Part shown: positions 16,951-25,292 of the stretch, piece by piece | Layout: each line of letters begins with the position of its first letter | Numbering within the stretch: the first letter of the stretch is position 1 | Source of the DNA: Thermoproteota archaeon | Lineage (GTDB): Archaea > Korarchaeota > Korarchaeia > Korarchaeales > Korarchaeaceae | Reading direction: 5' to 3' | Length of the DNA: 42,801 bases | Assembly (NCBI GenBank): GCA_027491415.1 | Contig: JAOZFH010000048.1 | Location: 1 to 42,801, forward strand | Notes under the pieces: generated by a model | Databases searched by the model: none | What the model was told of the DNA's origin: nothing | The model's input: only the letters and a program-made list of their open reading frames with translations | Made by a program: the position numbers and the translations under genes

Positions 16951-17966
16951 TGCTGAGAAGGGGATCCCTGGCGGACCTGGCGAGGGAGATTGAGAAGCTC
17001 TCCCCTCAGGGGGCCCTCGTCTTGGCGGACAGGGGCATAGAGGACTCGTGGCTGTCTCACGTGGAGAGGGCGCTCGACGGCGCGGGGGTGGAGCACGTGG
17101 TCATGAGAATGGGGGGCGAGTCCTGCAAGAGCCTCGAATGGGCCAAGGCCGCGTGGGAGGCCATGGCGGACATGGGCCTCGGGAGGAAGTCGGCCACGGT
17201 AGGGGTCGGAGGCGGGGCGGTGTGCGACCTGGCGGGGTTCGTCGCCTCCACCTACATGAGGGGCACGCTCTTGGCGCTGGTCCCGACTACCCTCCTGGCC
17301 CAGGTCGACGCCTCCATCGGGGGCAAGAACGGAGTGAACCTGACGGGCAAGAACCTGGTTGGTACGTTCTACAGGCCAGACCTCGTCCTGATTGACCCAG
17401 ACACGCTCTCCACTCTCCCCAGGGAGGAGATGGCCAGCGGGCTAGCGGAGGTGGTGAAGTGCGGGGTGGCCTGCGATCCCCCCCTCCTCTCGCTGGTCGA
17501 GTCGGTGGGGGCCGGGCTGCTCGACCCCAGCAGGGAGGAGCTGGATCTAGTCATCCAGCGGGCTGTGGCCGCCAAGGTCTCGGTCGTCAGGCGGGACTGG
17601 AGGGACTTAGGCCCGAGGATGAGGCTCAACCTGGGTCACACGGTGGGCCACGCGATCGAGGCCGTCTCCGGCTACTCCATCAGGCACGGCCACGCCGTAG
17701 CGATAGGCCTGGTGGCGGCCTGCAGGGTGGCCGAGAGGCTGCTGGGATTCGAGCACGCCGAGAGGGTCGAGAGGCTGCTGGCCAGGCTGGGGCTCCCGAC
17801 GGGGCTCCCCCTCCCCCCGGGTGAGGTGGTGAGGGCGGCCCTCCTGGACAAGAAGTCCTGGCTGGGGAGGCTCGCGATGGTCCTGCCGGAGGACCTGGGG
17901 AGCGCGACCGTGCGGAGAGTTCCGGAGGAGGTTCTGCTAGAGGTCCTGGAGGGGATGGCCAATTGA
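16917..17966 (+). CDS. aroB: 3-dehydroquinate synthase
   Basis: 349 residues from TTG 16917 (34-bp overlap with DAHP synthase). Clear AroB motifs are [60 protein letters not shown] and the zinc-site [12 protein letters not shown]. It converts DAHP to 3-dehydroquinate with catalytic NAD+ and a divalent metal. Length is normal. Its presence shows the classical E4P/DAHP route rather than the alternative ADH/AroB' route used by many euryarchaea. Confidence 0.96.
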   Translation: MEIEDPISGRIVLRRGSLADLAREIEKLSPQGALVLADRGIEDSWLSHVERALDGAGVEHVVMRMGGESCKSLEWAKAAWEAMADMGLGRKSATVGVGGGAVCDLAGFVASTYMRGTLLALVPTTLLAQVDASIGGKNGVNLTGKNLVGTFYRPDLVLIDPDTLSTLPREEMASGLAEVVKCGVACDPPLLSLVESVGAGLLDPSREELDLVIQRAVAAKVSVVRRDWRDLGPRMRLNLGHTVGHAIEAVSGYSIRHGHAVAIGLVAACRVAERLLGFEHAERVERLLARLGLPTGLPLPPGEVVRAALLDKKSWLGRLAMVLPEDLGSATVRRVPEEVLLEVLEGMAN

Positions 17967-18625
17967 TATGCGTCTCGATCGGAGCCAAGACCGTAAGAGA
18001 GTTTCTCTCCGCCGTGGAGGCCTCCAAACCATACGCGGAGCTCTTCGAACTCAGGGCAGACCTCCTGGAGGAGTTTGAGGGTCTGGACAGGCTGTCTGAA
18101 CTGAGGGACTCCCTGGTGGTGACCGTCAGGAGGATGTCGGACGGGGGAGCCTTCTCCGGCCCCGAGGACAGGAGACTGAGGCTCCTGACCAAACTCTCGG
18201 CCGAACTCAGGCCCCTGTGCGTGGACCTAGAGATCGACGCTGGCGGGACGGAGGTCATCAGGACGCTCAGGCGGCTGGGGGTCGGGCTGATAGCCTCACA
18301 CCACGACCTCTCCCAGACCCCCGAGATAGAGGAGCTCAGGTCACTGAGGGAGAGGGCCCTCAGGCTCGAGCCCCACGCGGTCAAGCTGGTCACCACGGCG
18401 GGTGTTTGGAGGGACAACCTGACCACCCTGCGGCTCGTGGCCGAGTCCAGGGGGGTGGTCTCCTTCTGCATGGGCCGGCTCGGCCTCCCCTCCAGAGTTC
18501 TGGCTCCAATGGCGGGGGCCCCCTTCACTTACGCCTCCGCCCCCGGGTTCGGCGAGACCGCGCCGGGACAGCTGGACGCGAGGAGGCTGAAGGAGGTATG
18601 GGCGCTCCTCGGATTTGGAGGGTGA
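17963..18625 (+). CDS. aroD: 3-dehydroquinate dehydratase, type I
   Basis: 220 residues from TTG 17963, overlapping the aroB stop as TTGA. Type I features are the strand/Glu region ELFELRADLLEEF, LVVTVRRMSDGGAFSG, the catalytic His region IASHHDLSQTP and the Schiff-base lysine in AVKLVTTA, then SFCMGRLGLPSRVLAPMAGAPFTYAS. It dehydrates 3-dehydroquinate to 3-dehydroshikimate. It is not fused to aroE as it is in plants, but overlaps it by 4 bp. Confidence 0.95.
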   Translation: MICVSIGAKTVREFLSAVEASKPYAELFELRADLLEEFEGLDRLSELRDSLVVTVRRMSDGGAFSGPEDRRLRLLTKLSAELRPLCVDLEIDAGGTEVIRTLRRLGVGLIASHHDLSQTPEIEELRSLRERALRLEPHAVKLVTTAGVWRDNLTTLRLVAESRGVVSFCMGRLGLPSRVLAPMAGAPFTYASAPGFGETAPGQLDARRLKEVWALLGFGG

Positions 18626-19470
18626 ACTCGGAGACGAGGGTGTACTGCCTGATCGGGGGGAGGGCAAGCAGGTCGGCCAGCCCCTCCATGCTCAACTCGG
18701 CCTTCAGAGAGCTGGGGCTCGACTGCGTCTACGTCTCCTTCGACGTGCCCAAGGGGGAGCTGAGCGAGGCCGTTGCCGGGATCAGGGCCCTGGGGATAGA
18801 GGGGGCCAACGTCACCACCCCGCACAAGACCGAGGCGGTCAGGCTACTCGACGGCCTGTCGGCGGAGGCTGACGCGGCCCAGGCAGTAAACGTGATTAAG
18901 AACGCCTCTGGAAAGCTTAGAGGATTCAACACGGATGGGAAAGGGGCCGTCAAGGCCCTAGAGAGGGTGACCGATGTCGACGGCGGCAAGGCCGTGGTGA
19001 TCGGCGCCGGGGGAACCGGGAGGGCCATAGCCCTCGCCCTGGCCAAGCGCGCGGCGGACGTGGCCCTGGCGAACAGGAGCTTTGAGAAGGCGGAGGCCGC
19101 GGCGCGTCGGTTCGAGGAGCTGGGCGTCCGCGTCAGGCCCCTGCCTCTGAGCCCACCGGTCCTGAGGGAGGAGCTCAGGGACGCGGACATCTTGGTGAAC
19201 GCCACCACCCTCGGGTCCCCTCCCCTCGAGGACGTCAGCCCGGTGCCCTCCGGGGCGCTGAGGCCTGGGCTGACCGTACTCGACGCGGTCTACAACCCCC
19301 TCAAGACGAGGCTCCTCAGGCAGGCTGAGTCGGCGGGATGCAGGGTGGTCGACGGGGTTTGGATGCTCGTCTATCAGGCTGCAGAGGCCCTCAGGATATG
19401 GGCTGGGATCTCAGACCCTCCTCTGAGGGTCATGAGGCAGGCCGCCCTGGACTGGGTGGTGGGAGGATGA
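18622..19470 (+). CDS. aroE: Shikimate dehydrogenase
   Basis: 282 residues from GTG 18622, which overlaps the aroD TGA; an ATG at 18598 is in frame but has no room for a Shine-Dalgarno. Motifs are SASPSMLNSAF (shikimate binding), NVTTPHKTE with the catalytic Lys, FNTDGKGAV, the dinucleotide loop GAGGTGRAIALALAKR and ANRSFEKAE, where the Asn-Arg-Ser is typical of NADPH preference. It reduces 3-dehydroshikimate to shikimate. Full length, no lesions. Confidence 0.95.
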   Translation: MNSETRVYCLIGGRASRSASPSMLNSAFRELGLDCVYVSFDVPKGELSEAVAGIRALGIEGANVTTPHKTEAVRLLDGLSAEADAAQAVNVIKNASGKLRGFNTDGKGAVKALERVTDVDGGKAVVIGAGGTGRAIALALAKRAADVALANRSFEKAEAAARRFEELGVRVRPLPLSPPVLREELRDADILVNATTLGSPPLEDVSPVPSGALRPGLTVLDAVYNPLKTRLLRQAESAGCRVVDGVWMLVYQAAEALRIWAGISDPPLRVMRQAALDWVVGG

Positions 19471-20297
19471 CGGAGGGATTTGGCGAGGCCTTTGGGGCCG
19501 TTACCGTGGTCAACGCGATCCCCGCCTGGAGGGGGGCCGCGATCGGAGTGGACCTCCGCGTGGAGGTGGAGCTCAGGCTCCGCCAACCGGGTGACGTTGA
19601 GGTCCGCTCGACCGTGAGGGGGGAGAGCATGCGCCTGGGCGGGGAGCTGGTGGAGGCCCTACTGAGAATCCTCTCAGACAGGTTCGGGGTAGACGCCGGG
19701 CTGGAGGTCGAGATCAGGTCCGAGATACCGGCGGGGGTTGGGCTGAAGAGCAGCAGCGCGGTCTCAAACGCCCTGGCCGCCGCGGCGGCGGACGCCCTGG
19801 GGCTGGGGCTGGGCCCTCTGGAGGTCGTGAGGCTCGGCGTGGAGGTGTCCAGGCTGGCCGGGGTTACGGTGACAGGAGCTTTCGACGACGCCTGCGCCTC
19901 GATGCTGGGAGGGCTCTGCGTAACCGACAACAGGAGGCTCCTGCTGGTCAGGAGGATGCGCGTGGGGGGCGGCCTGCGTGCGGTGATGGGGGTCCCCCGC
20001 GAGGCCAGCGGCCCCGACATCACGAGGTTGGACTCCGTCAGGGATCACGTGGAGGCCGCCTACGGGCTGGCCCTCGAGGGTGACTGGAGGCCGGCCATGC
20101 TGCTCAACGGGGTCGCCTGCGCCTCGGCCCTCGGCTACCCTCTGGAACCTGTGAGGCTGGCCCTTCAGGCGGGGGCAGAGTCTGCTGGCCTCTCGGGCAA
20201 GGGACCAGCCGTGGCGGCCATATGCCAAGACCCAGACACCGTCGCGGAGTCCTGGGGCCGACTGGAGTACGAGGTGATCGAGGCGGGGGTGAGGTGA
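19467..20297 (+). CDS. aroK: Shikimate kinase, archaeal GHMP type
   Basis: 276 residues from ATG 19467, overlapping the aroE stop as ATGA with GGGAGG just upstream. It belongs to the GHMP kinase superfamily, as archaeal shikimate kinases do, not to the bacterial P-loop AroK family. The ATP-binding motif is PAGVGLKSSSAVSNALAAAA. Motif 3 near the C-terminus is GLSGKGPAVAAIC, and TGAFDDACASMLGG carries the catalytic Asp region. It phosphorylates shikimate at the 3-hydroxyl. Finding this form is one of the firmest archaeal markers in the window. Confidence 0.95.
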   Translation: MTEGFGEAFGAVTVVNAIPAWRGAAIGVDLRVEVELRLRQPGDVEVRSTVRGESMRLGGELVEALLRILSDRFGVDAGLEVEIRSEIPAGVGLKSSSAVSNALAAAAADALGLGLGPLEVVRLGVEVSRLAGVTVTGAFDDACASMLGGLCVTDNRRLLLVRRMRVGGGLRAVMGVPREASGPDITRLDSVRDHVEAAYGLALEGDWRPAMLLNGVACASALGYPLEPVRLALQAGAESAGLSGKGPAVAAICQDPDTVAESWGRLEYEVIEAGVR

Positions 20298-21553
20298 AGC
20301 TGGACGCGGTTATACGCCCGTCTACGCTGGACGGTCGGGTCGACGCCCCTCCATCCAAGAGCCACAGCCACAGGGCCCTGTTCATAGGGCTGCTGACGGG
20401 TGGGCTCACCAGGGTGGTCAAGCCCTCCCGGTGCACGGACGTGGTGGCCAGCCTCGGGGCAGTCAGAGCGTTCGGCGCCGGCGCGTCCGTAGATGGGACG
20501 ATAGAGAGTTCCGGCCTCCCCAGGCCGCCCAAGAGGGCGGTGAACTGCAGGAGGTCTGCCACGACGATGAGGATCGCAATGGCCGTCGCGGCCCTGGCCC
20601 CGGGGCGCACGACCCTGCTGGGCTCGGGCTCGCTGGCGAGGAGGCCCATGAGAGACGGGGTTGAGGCCCTCCGCCAGCTGGGGGTTAGAGTCAGGTCCAC
20701 CGGCGGCTTACCGCCGGTTGTGGTTGAGGGGGGACGGCCCGCGGGGGAGGCGGTCAGGGTCAGCGCCGGGACCTCGTCCCAGTTCGCGACGGGCCTCCTG
20801 CTGATTGCACCAAAGCTCGGACTGACCGTGGAGGTCGTGGGCGACGTCAAGTCCCGACCCTACCTGGAGATGACCCTAGAGATGATGAGGCGCTCCGGGA
20901 TCGAGTTCGAGAGGGAGGGGTGGAGGGTGGAGTTCCCCAGGCAGGAGTACAGGCCGGGCGTGATAGGGATCCCCGGAGACTACTCGTCGGCGGCCTTCCT
21001 GCTGGCAGCCGGGGCGCTCTGCGGCAGAGTGAGGGTCGGCGGCCTCCCGCCCCCCGGCGGTCACCCAGACGCGAGGATCCTGGAGTTCCTCAGGGAGGCT
21101 GGGGCTGAAGTCAGGGTCGGGGACGGGTGGGCCGAGGTGGAGTCGAGAGGGTCGCTGGATGGGTTCGAGGCGGACCTCAGAGACTGCCCGGACCTACTCC
21201 CCATCCTGGCCGTGGTCGGGGCGCGCGCAAGAGGCCGCACCAGGATTAGGGGAGTGGAGCACGCGAGAGTGAAGGAGAGCGACAGGATCTCGGTCATGGC
21301 CAGGGAGCTCAGGAGGGTCGGGGTCAGGGTCACAGAGAGGAGGGATGGGCTGGAGATCGAGGGGGGCGACGGGATCAGGGCCAGGACCCTGGACCCTGAG
21401 GGGGATCACAGGGTCGTGATGGCCCTCTCCGTGCTGGCCCTGGTTGCGGAGGGGCCGAGCAGGGTGCTTAACGCGAGCGTCGCGGCCGACTCCTACCCGG
21501 GCTTCTTCTCAGACCTCTTCTACCTGGGGGGCAGGTTGGAGGTGATCTCGTGA
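20294..21553 (+). CDS. aroA: 3-phosphoshikimate 1-carboxyvinyltransferase (EPSP synthase)
   Basis: 419 residues from GTG 20294, overlapping the aroK stop as GTGA. Substrate motifs are VDAPPSKSHSHRALFIGLL, GSGSLARRPMRDGVEALRQLGV (phosphoshikimate/PEP), SSQFATGLLLIAPKL, IPGDYSSAAFLLAAGA, RIRGVEHARVKESDRI and DPEGDHRVVMALSVLAL. It transfers enolpyruvate from PEP to shikimate-3-phosphate. PSKSHSHR is the classic N-terminal signature. Confidence 0.96.
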   Translation: MKLDAVIRPSTLDGRVDAPPSKSHSHRALFIGLLTGGLTRVVKPSRCTDVVASLGAVRAFGAGASVDGTIESSGLPRPPKRAVNCRRSATTMRIAMAVAALAPGRTTLLGSGSLARRPMRDGVEALRQLGVRVRSTGGLPPVVVEGGRPAGEAVRVSAGTSSQFATGLLLIAPKLGLTVEVVGDVKSRPYLEMTLEMMRRSGIEFEREGWRVEFPRQEYRPGVIGIPGDYSSAAFLLAAGALCGRVRVGGLPPPGGHPDARILEFLREAGAEVRVGDGWAEVESRGSLDGFEADLRDCPDLLPILAVVGARARGRTRIRGVEHARVKESDRISVMARELRRVGVRVTERRDGLEIEGGDGIRARTLDPEGDHRVVMALSVLALVAEGPSRVLNASVAADSYPGFFSDLFYLGGRLEVIS

Positions 21554-22656
21554 TAGGCAGGGCCTTCCGGCTGTCGCTCTTCGGGGAGAGCCACGGCAGG
21601 TGCGTCGGGGCGCTGGTCGAGGGGTGCCCTCCGGGGGTCCCGTTCGACGAGGGACTCGTCAGAGCGGATCTGGATAGGAGGCGGCCTGGATCTGCCCCCC
21701 TGGTGAGCCAAAGGTCTGAGCCAGACGAGTTCGAGGTCCTCTCAGGCGTCTACAGGGGCAGGACGACAGGCGGGCCCGTCGTCATGGTGGTGTGGAACGT
21801 GGACGTGGACTCGACTCCCTACGATTCAGTTGACAGGGTGCCGAGGCCCGGTCACGCAGACTACACGGCCAGGGTCAAGTACATGGGATTCGGAGACCCC
21901 AGGGGGGGAGGGCACCTCTCCGGGAGGATGACCGCGGGCCTGGTGATGGCGGGCTCGCTGGCGAAGATGGTGCTAGGGGTGTTGGGAGTGTCCGTCGCGG
22001 CGCACCTGGTTCAGGTCGGAGGGGTTCGCCTCGACAGGGAGGTGGAGCCCGGCGAGATCGTGAGGGCGGCCTCGAGCGGGCTGTGGTGCGCGGATCCCAG
22101 CGCAGCTCGACTGATGGAGGAGGAGATCCTGAGGGCCAGATCCGAGGGGGACAGCGTTGGAGGGATCGTTGAGGCGGTCGCCACCGGAGTGCCGGTCGGT
22201 CTCGGGGAGCCCCTTCTGGAGGGGCTGGAGGGAGAAATCGCCAGGCTGATCTTGGCGATACCCGCCGCGAAGGGGGTGGAGTTCGGGGCCGGCTTCAGGC
22301 TGGCGCCAGTGAGGGGCAGCGAGGCGAACGACCAGTTCGCCGTCTCACCCGACGGGACGCTGACCAGGCTCAGCAACAACGCCGGCGGGGTTGAGGGGGG
22401 GATAAGCAACGGCATGCCCCTGAGGCTGAGGGTCGCCTTCAAGCCGACCCCCTCCATACCGACTCCCCAGAGGAGCGTCGACCTCGAGGAGATGAGGGAG
22501 GTGGAGCTCAGGGTGACCGGGAGGCACGACCCCTGTGTGGCCGTGAGGGCCGTCCCCGCCGTGGAGGCCGCGCTGGCGGTCGCCCTGGCGGACCACGCGC
22601 TGAGGTGGTTGAGTTGGGTGGAGTGGGGGAGATCTCTGAGCTCAGGGGGAGGATAG
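21550..22656 (+). CDS. aroC: Chorismate synthase
   Basis: 368 residues from GTG 21550, overlapping the aroA stop as GTGA. Motifs are LSLFGESHGRCVGALVEGCPPG (first signature), DEFEVLSGVYRGRTTGGPV, PRPGHADYTARVKYMGFGDPRGGGHLSGR and LSNNAGGVEGGISNGMPLRLRVAFKPTPSI. It eliminates phosphate from EPSP using reduced FMN. A diverged, broken piece of another aroC lies at 37222-37337. The 3' end overlaps the next gene. Confidence 0.96.
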   Translation: MIGRAFRLSLFGESHGRCVGALVEGCPPGVPFDEGLVRADLDRRRPGSAPLVSQRSEPDEFEVLSGVYRGRTTGGPVVMVVWNVDVDSTPYDSVDRVPRPGHADYTARVKYMGFGDPRGGGHLSGRMTAGLVMAGSLAKMVLGVLGVSVAAHLVQVGGVRLDREVEPGEIVRAASSGLWCADPSAARLMEEEILRARSEGDSVGGIVEAVATGVPVGLGEPLLEGLEGEIARLILAIPAAKGVEFGAGFRLAPVRGSEANDQFAVSPDGTLTRLSNNAGGVEGGISNGMPLRLRVAFKPTPSIPTPQRSVDLEEMREVELRVTGRHDPCVAVRAVPAVEAALAVALADHALRWLSWVEWGRSLSSGGG

Positions 22657-23705
22657 ACGGGATCGACCGAGAGATCCTCAGGCTCCTGGACGAGAGGACC
22701 AGGATGGTCAGGGAGATCGGGAGGGTCAAGAAGAGGCTGGGGCTGAGCGTGAGAGACCCCGAGAGGGAGAGGTACGTGATCGAGAGGGCCGGGGAGCACG
22801 GGAGGGTGTTCGAGGCCATACTGAGGGACTCAGTGCTCTCCCAGAGGGGGAGGATTGGAGTCGTCGGCGGCCTGGGGAGGATGGGCCGCTGGATGGCCGA
22901 GAGGCTCTCCAGCATAAGGAAGGTGGCGGTTTACGACGTGAGTGCAGGCCCCCCGCCGCCAGGCTGCTTCAGGGTGGACTCGCTGGCGGAGCTGCTGGAG
23001 TGGAGCGACGTGGTGATCGTGGCCACCCCCCTGGGCAAGACGCCCGAGGTCCTGGAGGAGATAGCTGAGGACGTGCCGGAGGGAAGGCTGGTCTTCGACC
23101 TCAGCACGCTGAAGCTGAGGGTCGTGGAGGCGCTCTCCAAGTTCCCGAGGGACGTGATGGTCTGCAGCGTCCACCCGCTGTTCGGCCCGGGAGCCGAGGG
23201 GCTTGAGGGGAGGAGAGTTGCCGTGGTGCCGGTGCCGGGCAGGGAGGAGGGGGCCGCGCCGGCGGAGGAGCTGTTCAGGGAGGCCGGGGCCGTTCCGGTG
23301 AGGGTTGACCCAGAGACGCACGACAGGATGGTGGCCCTGACGATAGGCCTCGCGTACTTCGTGGGGATCTCCTTCGGCCTGACCGTGGCGCGGTGGGGCG
23401 ACGCTGAGAGGATCGCCGAGATTGCTGGCACCTCCTTCAGGTACCTGTCAACATACTCGTGCGCGCTCGCCGGGGAAGACTCGAGCTTCGTCTCGGAGCT
23501 CCTCTCCAACCCGCTCGTTCGAGAGGCTATTCAGCTCTACCTCAAGGTCTGTGAGGGGCTGACCAGGTCCAGCGGCGCTGAGGTCGACGCTCTGCTGGGG
23601 GAGTTGAGACACGCGTTTGCGGAGTTAATCGATCCAGGGGACGCCTACGCTGCGTTTTATAGGGCTCTGGACGCCCTCTCGCACATTCAAGACCTCAGCC
23701 CTTAG
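22623..23705 (+). CDS. tyrA: Chorismate mutase - prephenate dehydrogenase fusion (TyrA)
   Basis: 360 residues from GTG 22623 (an in-frame GTG at 22605 would add six residues), overlapping aroC by 34 bp. Residues ~1-75 are an AroQ-type mutase domain (LRGRIDGIDREILRLLDERTRMVREIGRVKKRLGL, PERERYVIER). The prephenate/arogenate dehydrogenase follows with the NAD loop GVVGGLGRMGRWMAERL, VIVATPLGKTPEVLEEI, VCSVHPLFGPG with its His, and the helical domain (THDRMVALTIGLAYFVGI, ETSFRYLS-like AGTSFRYLSTY). It gives the tyrosine branch. No prephenate dehydratase is seen nearby. There is no ACT domain. Last gene of the operon. Confidence 0.94.
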   Translation: MGEISELRGRIDGIDREILRLLDERTRMVREIGRVKKRLGLSVRDPERERYVIERAGEHGRVFEAILRDSVLSQRGRIGVVGGLGRMGRWMAERLSSIRKVAVYDVSAGPPPPGCFRVDSLAELLEWSDVVIVATPLGKTPEVLEEIAEDVPEGRLVFDLSTLKLRVVEALSKFPRDVMVCSVHPLFGPGAEGLEGRRVAVVPVPGREEGAAPAEELFREAGAVPVRVDPETHDRMVALTIGLAYFVGISFGLTVARWGDAERIAEIAGTSFRYLSTYSCALAGEDSSFVSELLSNPLVREAIQLYLKVCEGLTRSSGAEVDALLGELRHAFAELIDPGDAYAAFYRALDALSHIQDLSP

Positions 23706-23721
23706 ACCCCAGGGATGCTAA

Positions 23722-24276
23722 TCCTATCGGCAGGCCCCGACGGAGGAGCTCTCGAGGGAGCAGAGGAGCCCGGTGGAGAGGCTCGACGCTCTGGCTCAGC
23801 GCCAGTCTGAACTCAGGGAGGACTTCAACGCTCAGATGTCGGAGTTCAGGCAGGAGATGGCCAGGCTCAGGCAGGACATGGCGAAGGGATTCGAGAGGCA
23901 CGAGGCTGAGCTGGCGAGGCTGAGAGAGGACTTCAGCCGCATGGTGGAAGTGGTGGGGGGCCTGCAGAGGCAGCACCGCGCCCTAGAGAGGAGGCTGGAC
24001 TCCTCGATTGCAGGCCTCACGTCCGCCATGGCGAAGGGATTCGCCGAGCTGGGTAAGTTTGCCGGGATCTCCTTCGAGGAGTTCGTCCGAGTGTTCCTGT
24101 CCGAGTGGCTGAGGTCCAGCGGGTACATGCCTAGGAACGCTGAGCGCGCGCGAGCTGATCTTTGGGGGGAGGTGGGTCGATCGCCCGGCCTCGGGGACCA
24201 AATCAGAACGGCGCGCCGAAGAAGATCGCCGTCAGACAGGTTCAGGTTTATTCCCCCTGCTCTGAGCGGGGCTTAG
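23722..24276 (+). pseudogene. Remnant of a DUF3782-like coiled-coil protein
   Basis: The frame is open from 23722 but has no start codon until GTG 23773, yet protein-like sequence (PTEELSREQRSPVERLDALA) already runs through the start-less part. A long heptad coiled coil follows (QSELREDFNAQMSEFRQEMARLRQDMAKGF...), then KFAGISFEEFVRVFLSEWLRSSGYM, the usual transition into the nuclease-like domain of archaeal DUF3782 proteins. Soon after, the chain turns into Arg/Pro-rich out-of-frame text and stops. Both ends look lost, so I read it as a decayed gene. A functional short coiled-coil protein from GTG 23773 cannot be excluded. Confidence 0.6.
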
Positions 24277-24322
24277 GGAAGCCGGAGCCCCCTTTATTTT
24301 GACCCCCACTGGCGGCGCCCGG

Positions 24323-24673
24323 ATGCTCGCGCTGGCCGTGAATTACAAGGCCCCCAGGCCTTGGAGGGAGAAGGTCGCGTCCTTCGCCTCAGCCCTCGAG
24401 AGGGCCTTCGGCCCCAGGCTGGAGGCGGTCGTGGCCCTGCCGGACCCGGAGGACAGGCTCTACGACTCGAACGTCTTGGTGGTCCTGGCGGGCCCGGTGA
24501 CCCTGGAGGATCACTCTAGGGTGGCAAGCCTGACGCCGGAGGGCGTCAGCCCGCTGGTGACGTCTGGAGACGACATGGCCACCTTGGAGGCGTTCCTCCT
24601 AGCTGGTGGGAGGGAGCTGGTGCGCCCAAGGGAGGAGCGAGGTCGGGCTCGAGCTGAAGCGGACGCCGGGTGA
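24323..24673 (+). CDS. Degenerate MNT-like nucleotidyltransferase, partner of HEPN
   Basis: 116 residues from ATG 24323, ~28 nt after the TATA-like CTTTATTTT at 24292-24300; the longer frame from TTG 24299 starts inside that box. ASALERAFGPRLEAVVALPDPEDRLYDSNVLVVLAG has the helix-strand-strand layout of minimal nucleotidyltransferases, but the Gly-Ser motif is missing and the usual DSDxD reads DSNVL, so it should be inactive. The assignment leans on the HEPN gene that starts 4 bp later. Known MNT antitoxins AMPylate HEPN toxins; a dead copy could only act by binding. Confidence 0.5.
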   Translation: MLALAVNYKAPRPWREKVASFASALERAFGPRLEAVVALPDPEDRLYDSNVLVVLAGPVTLEDHSRVASLTPEGVSPLVTSGDDMATLEAFLLAGGRELVRPREERGRARAEADAG

Positions 24674-24677
24674 GTCG

Positions 24678-25070
24678 ATGGTGGATGGCGACCTCTGGGG
24701 TAAGTCCAGGCTGCTCATGGAAGAAGCCCGTCGAGACCTCGACGCCGGCTGCCCGAACAAGGCGGTGTCCGCCTCCTATTTCGCAGTGAGGATGGCGGCA
24801 GAGTCCCTCCTCCGTGGACTGAGGACGAGGAAGGATGACAAGGTTGCGAACGCGCTGAAGAGGTTGCTCGAGCCAACCTTAGGGGAGGAGAGAGCGGGGG
24901 AGATCAGGAATTCATTTCTGCGGCTGTTTAGCCTCAGAAAGGCCGCAGACCACACCCCCAGAGTCTTCTCCCTCGAAGAGGCTCGTGAGATAGTCCGAGA
25001 GGCTGAGGCCGTGCTTGTCACGCTGGAGGCGGTGAGGCGCGGGCCTCGGCGGATCGGGCCTGGCGAGTGA
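24678..25070 (+). CDS. HEPN-domain protein (toxin-like RNase of an MNT/HEPN pair)
   Basis: 130 residues from ATG 24678, 4 bp after the MNT-like stop. It is an all-helical HEPN domain: KSRLLMEEARRDLDAGCPNKAVSASYFAVRMAAESLLRG is the typical first helix pair, and LRKAADHTP carries the R-x4-H motif of HEPN RNases. C-terminal helices (SLEEAREIVREAEAVLVTLEAV) complete the fold. HEPN/MNT pairs act as toxin-antitoxin modules in thermophilic archaea. The intact R-x4-H suggests an active RNase. Confidence 0.8.
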   Translation: MVDGDLWGKSRLLMEEARRDLDAGCPNKAVSASYFAVRMAAESLLRGLRTRKDDKVANALKRLLEPTLGEERAGEIRNSFLRLFSLRKAADHTPRVFSLEEAREIVREAEAVLVTLEAVRRGPRRIGPGE

Positions 25071-25252
25071 TCCCGATGGCGGGACCCCAATCCAGACCGC
25101 CGATCCGGTTGGGGGCCTTGAGTGGGGACGTTCCACGGTCTCAAAGGCGGAGGATCTCACCACGCCCGACTGGCCCCCCGGCCCTTCGCTCGAGTGTCGA
25201 GCCGCTGCGGTGGGCTTAGGCTCCCAGAAGGCCCCTCCTCCCACCGGCGCCA

Positions 25253-25260
25253 ACTTTATC
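25253..25260 (+). promoter_or_regulatory. TATA box of the radical SAM gene
   Basis: ACTTTATC is the only A/T-rich element in 25071-25292 and lies about 36 nt before TTG 25293. The rest of that 222-bp gap shows no gene. Confidence 0.4.
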
Positions 25261-25292
25261 ACGACGTTGTAGAGGCCGGGACCCGAGGAGCG

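Noticed and set aside
20104-20850. Long minus-strand frame across aroK/aroA
   Set aside because: Low-complexity Ser/Pro/Thr/Arg sequence opposite two secure genes; no promoter or Shine-Dalgarno.
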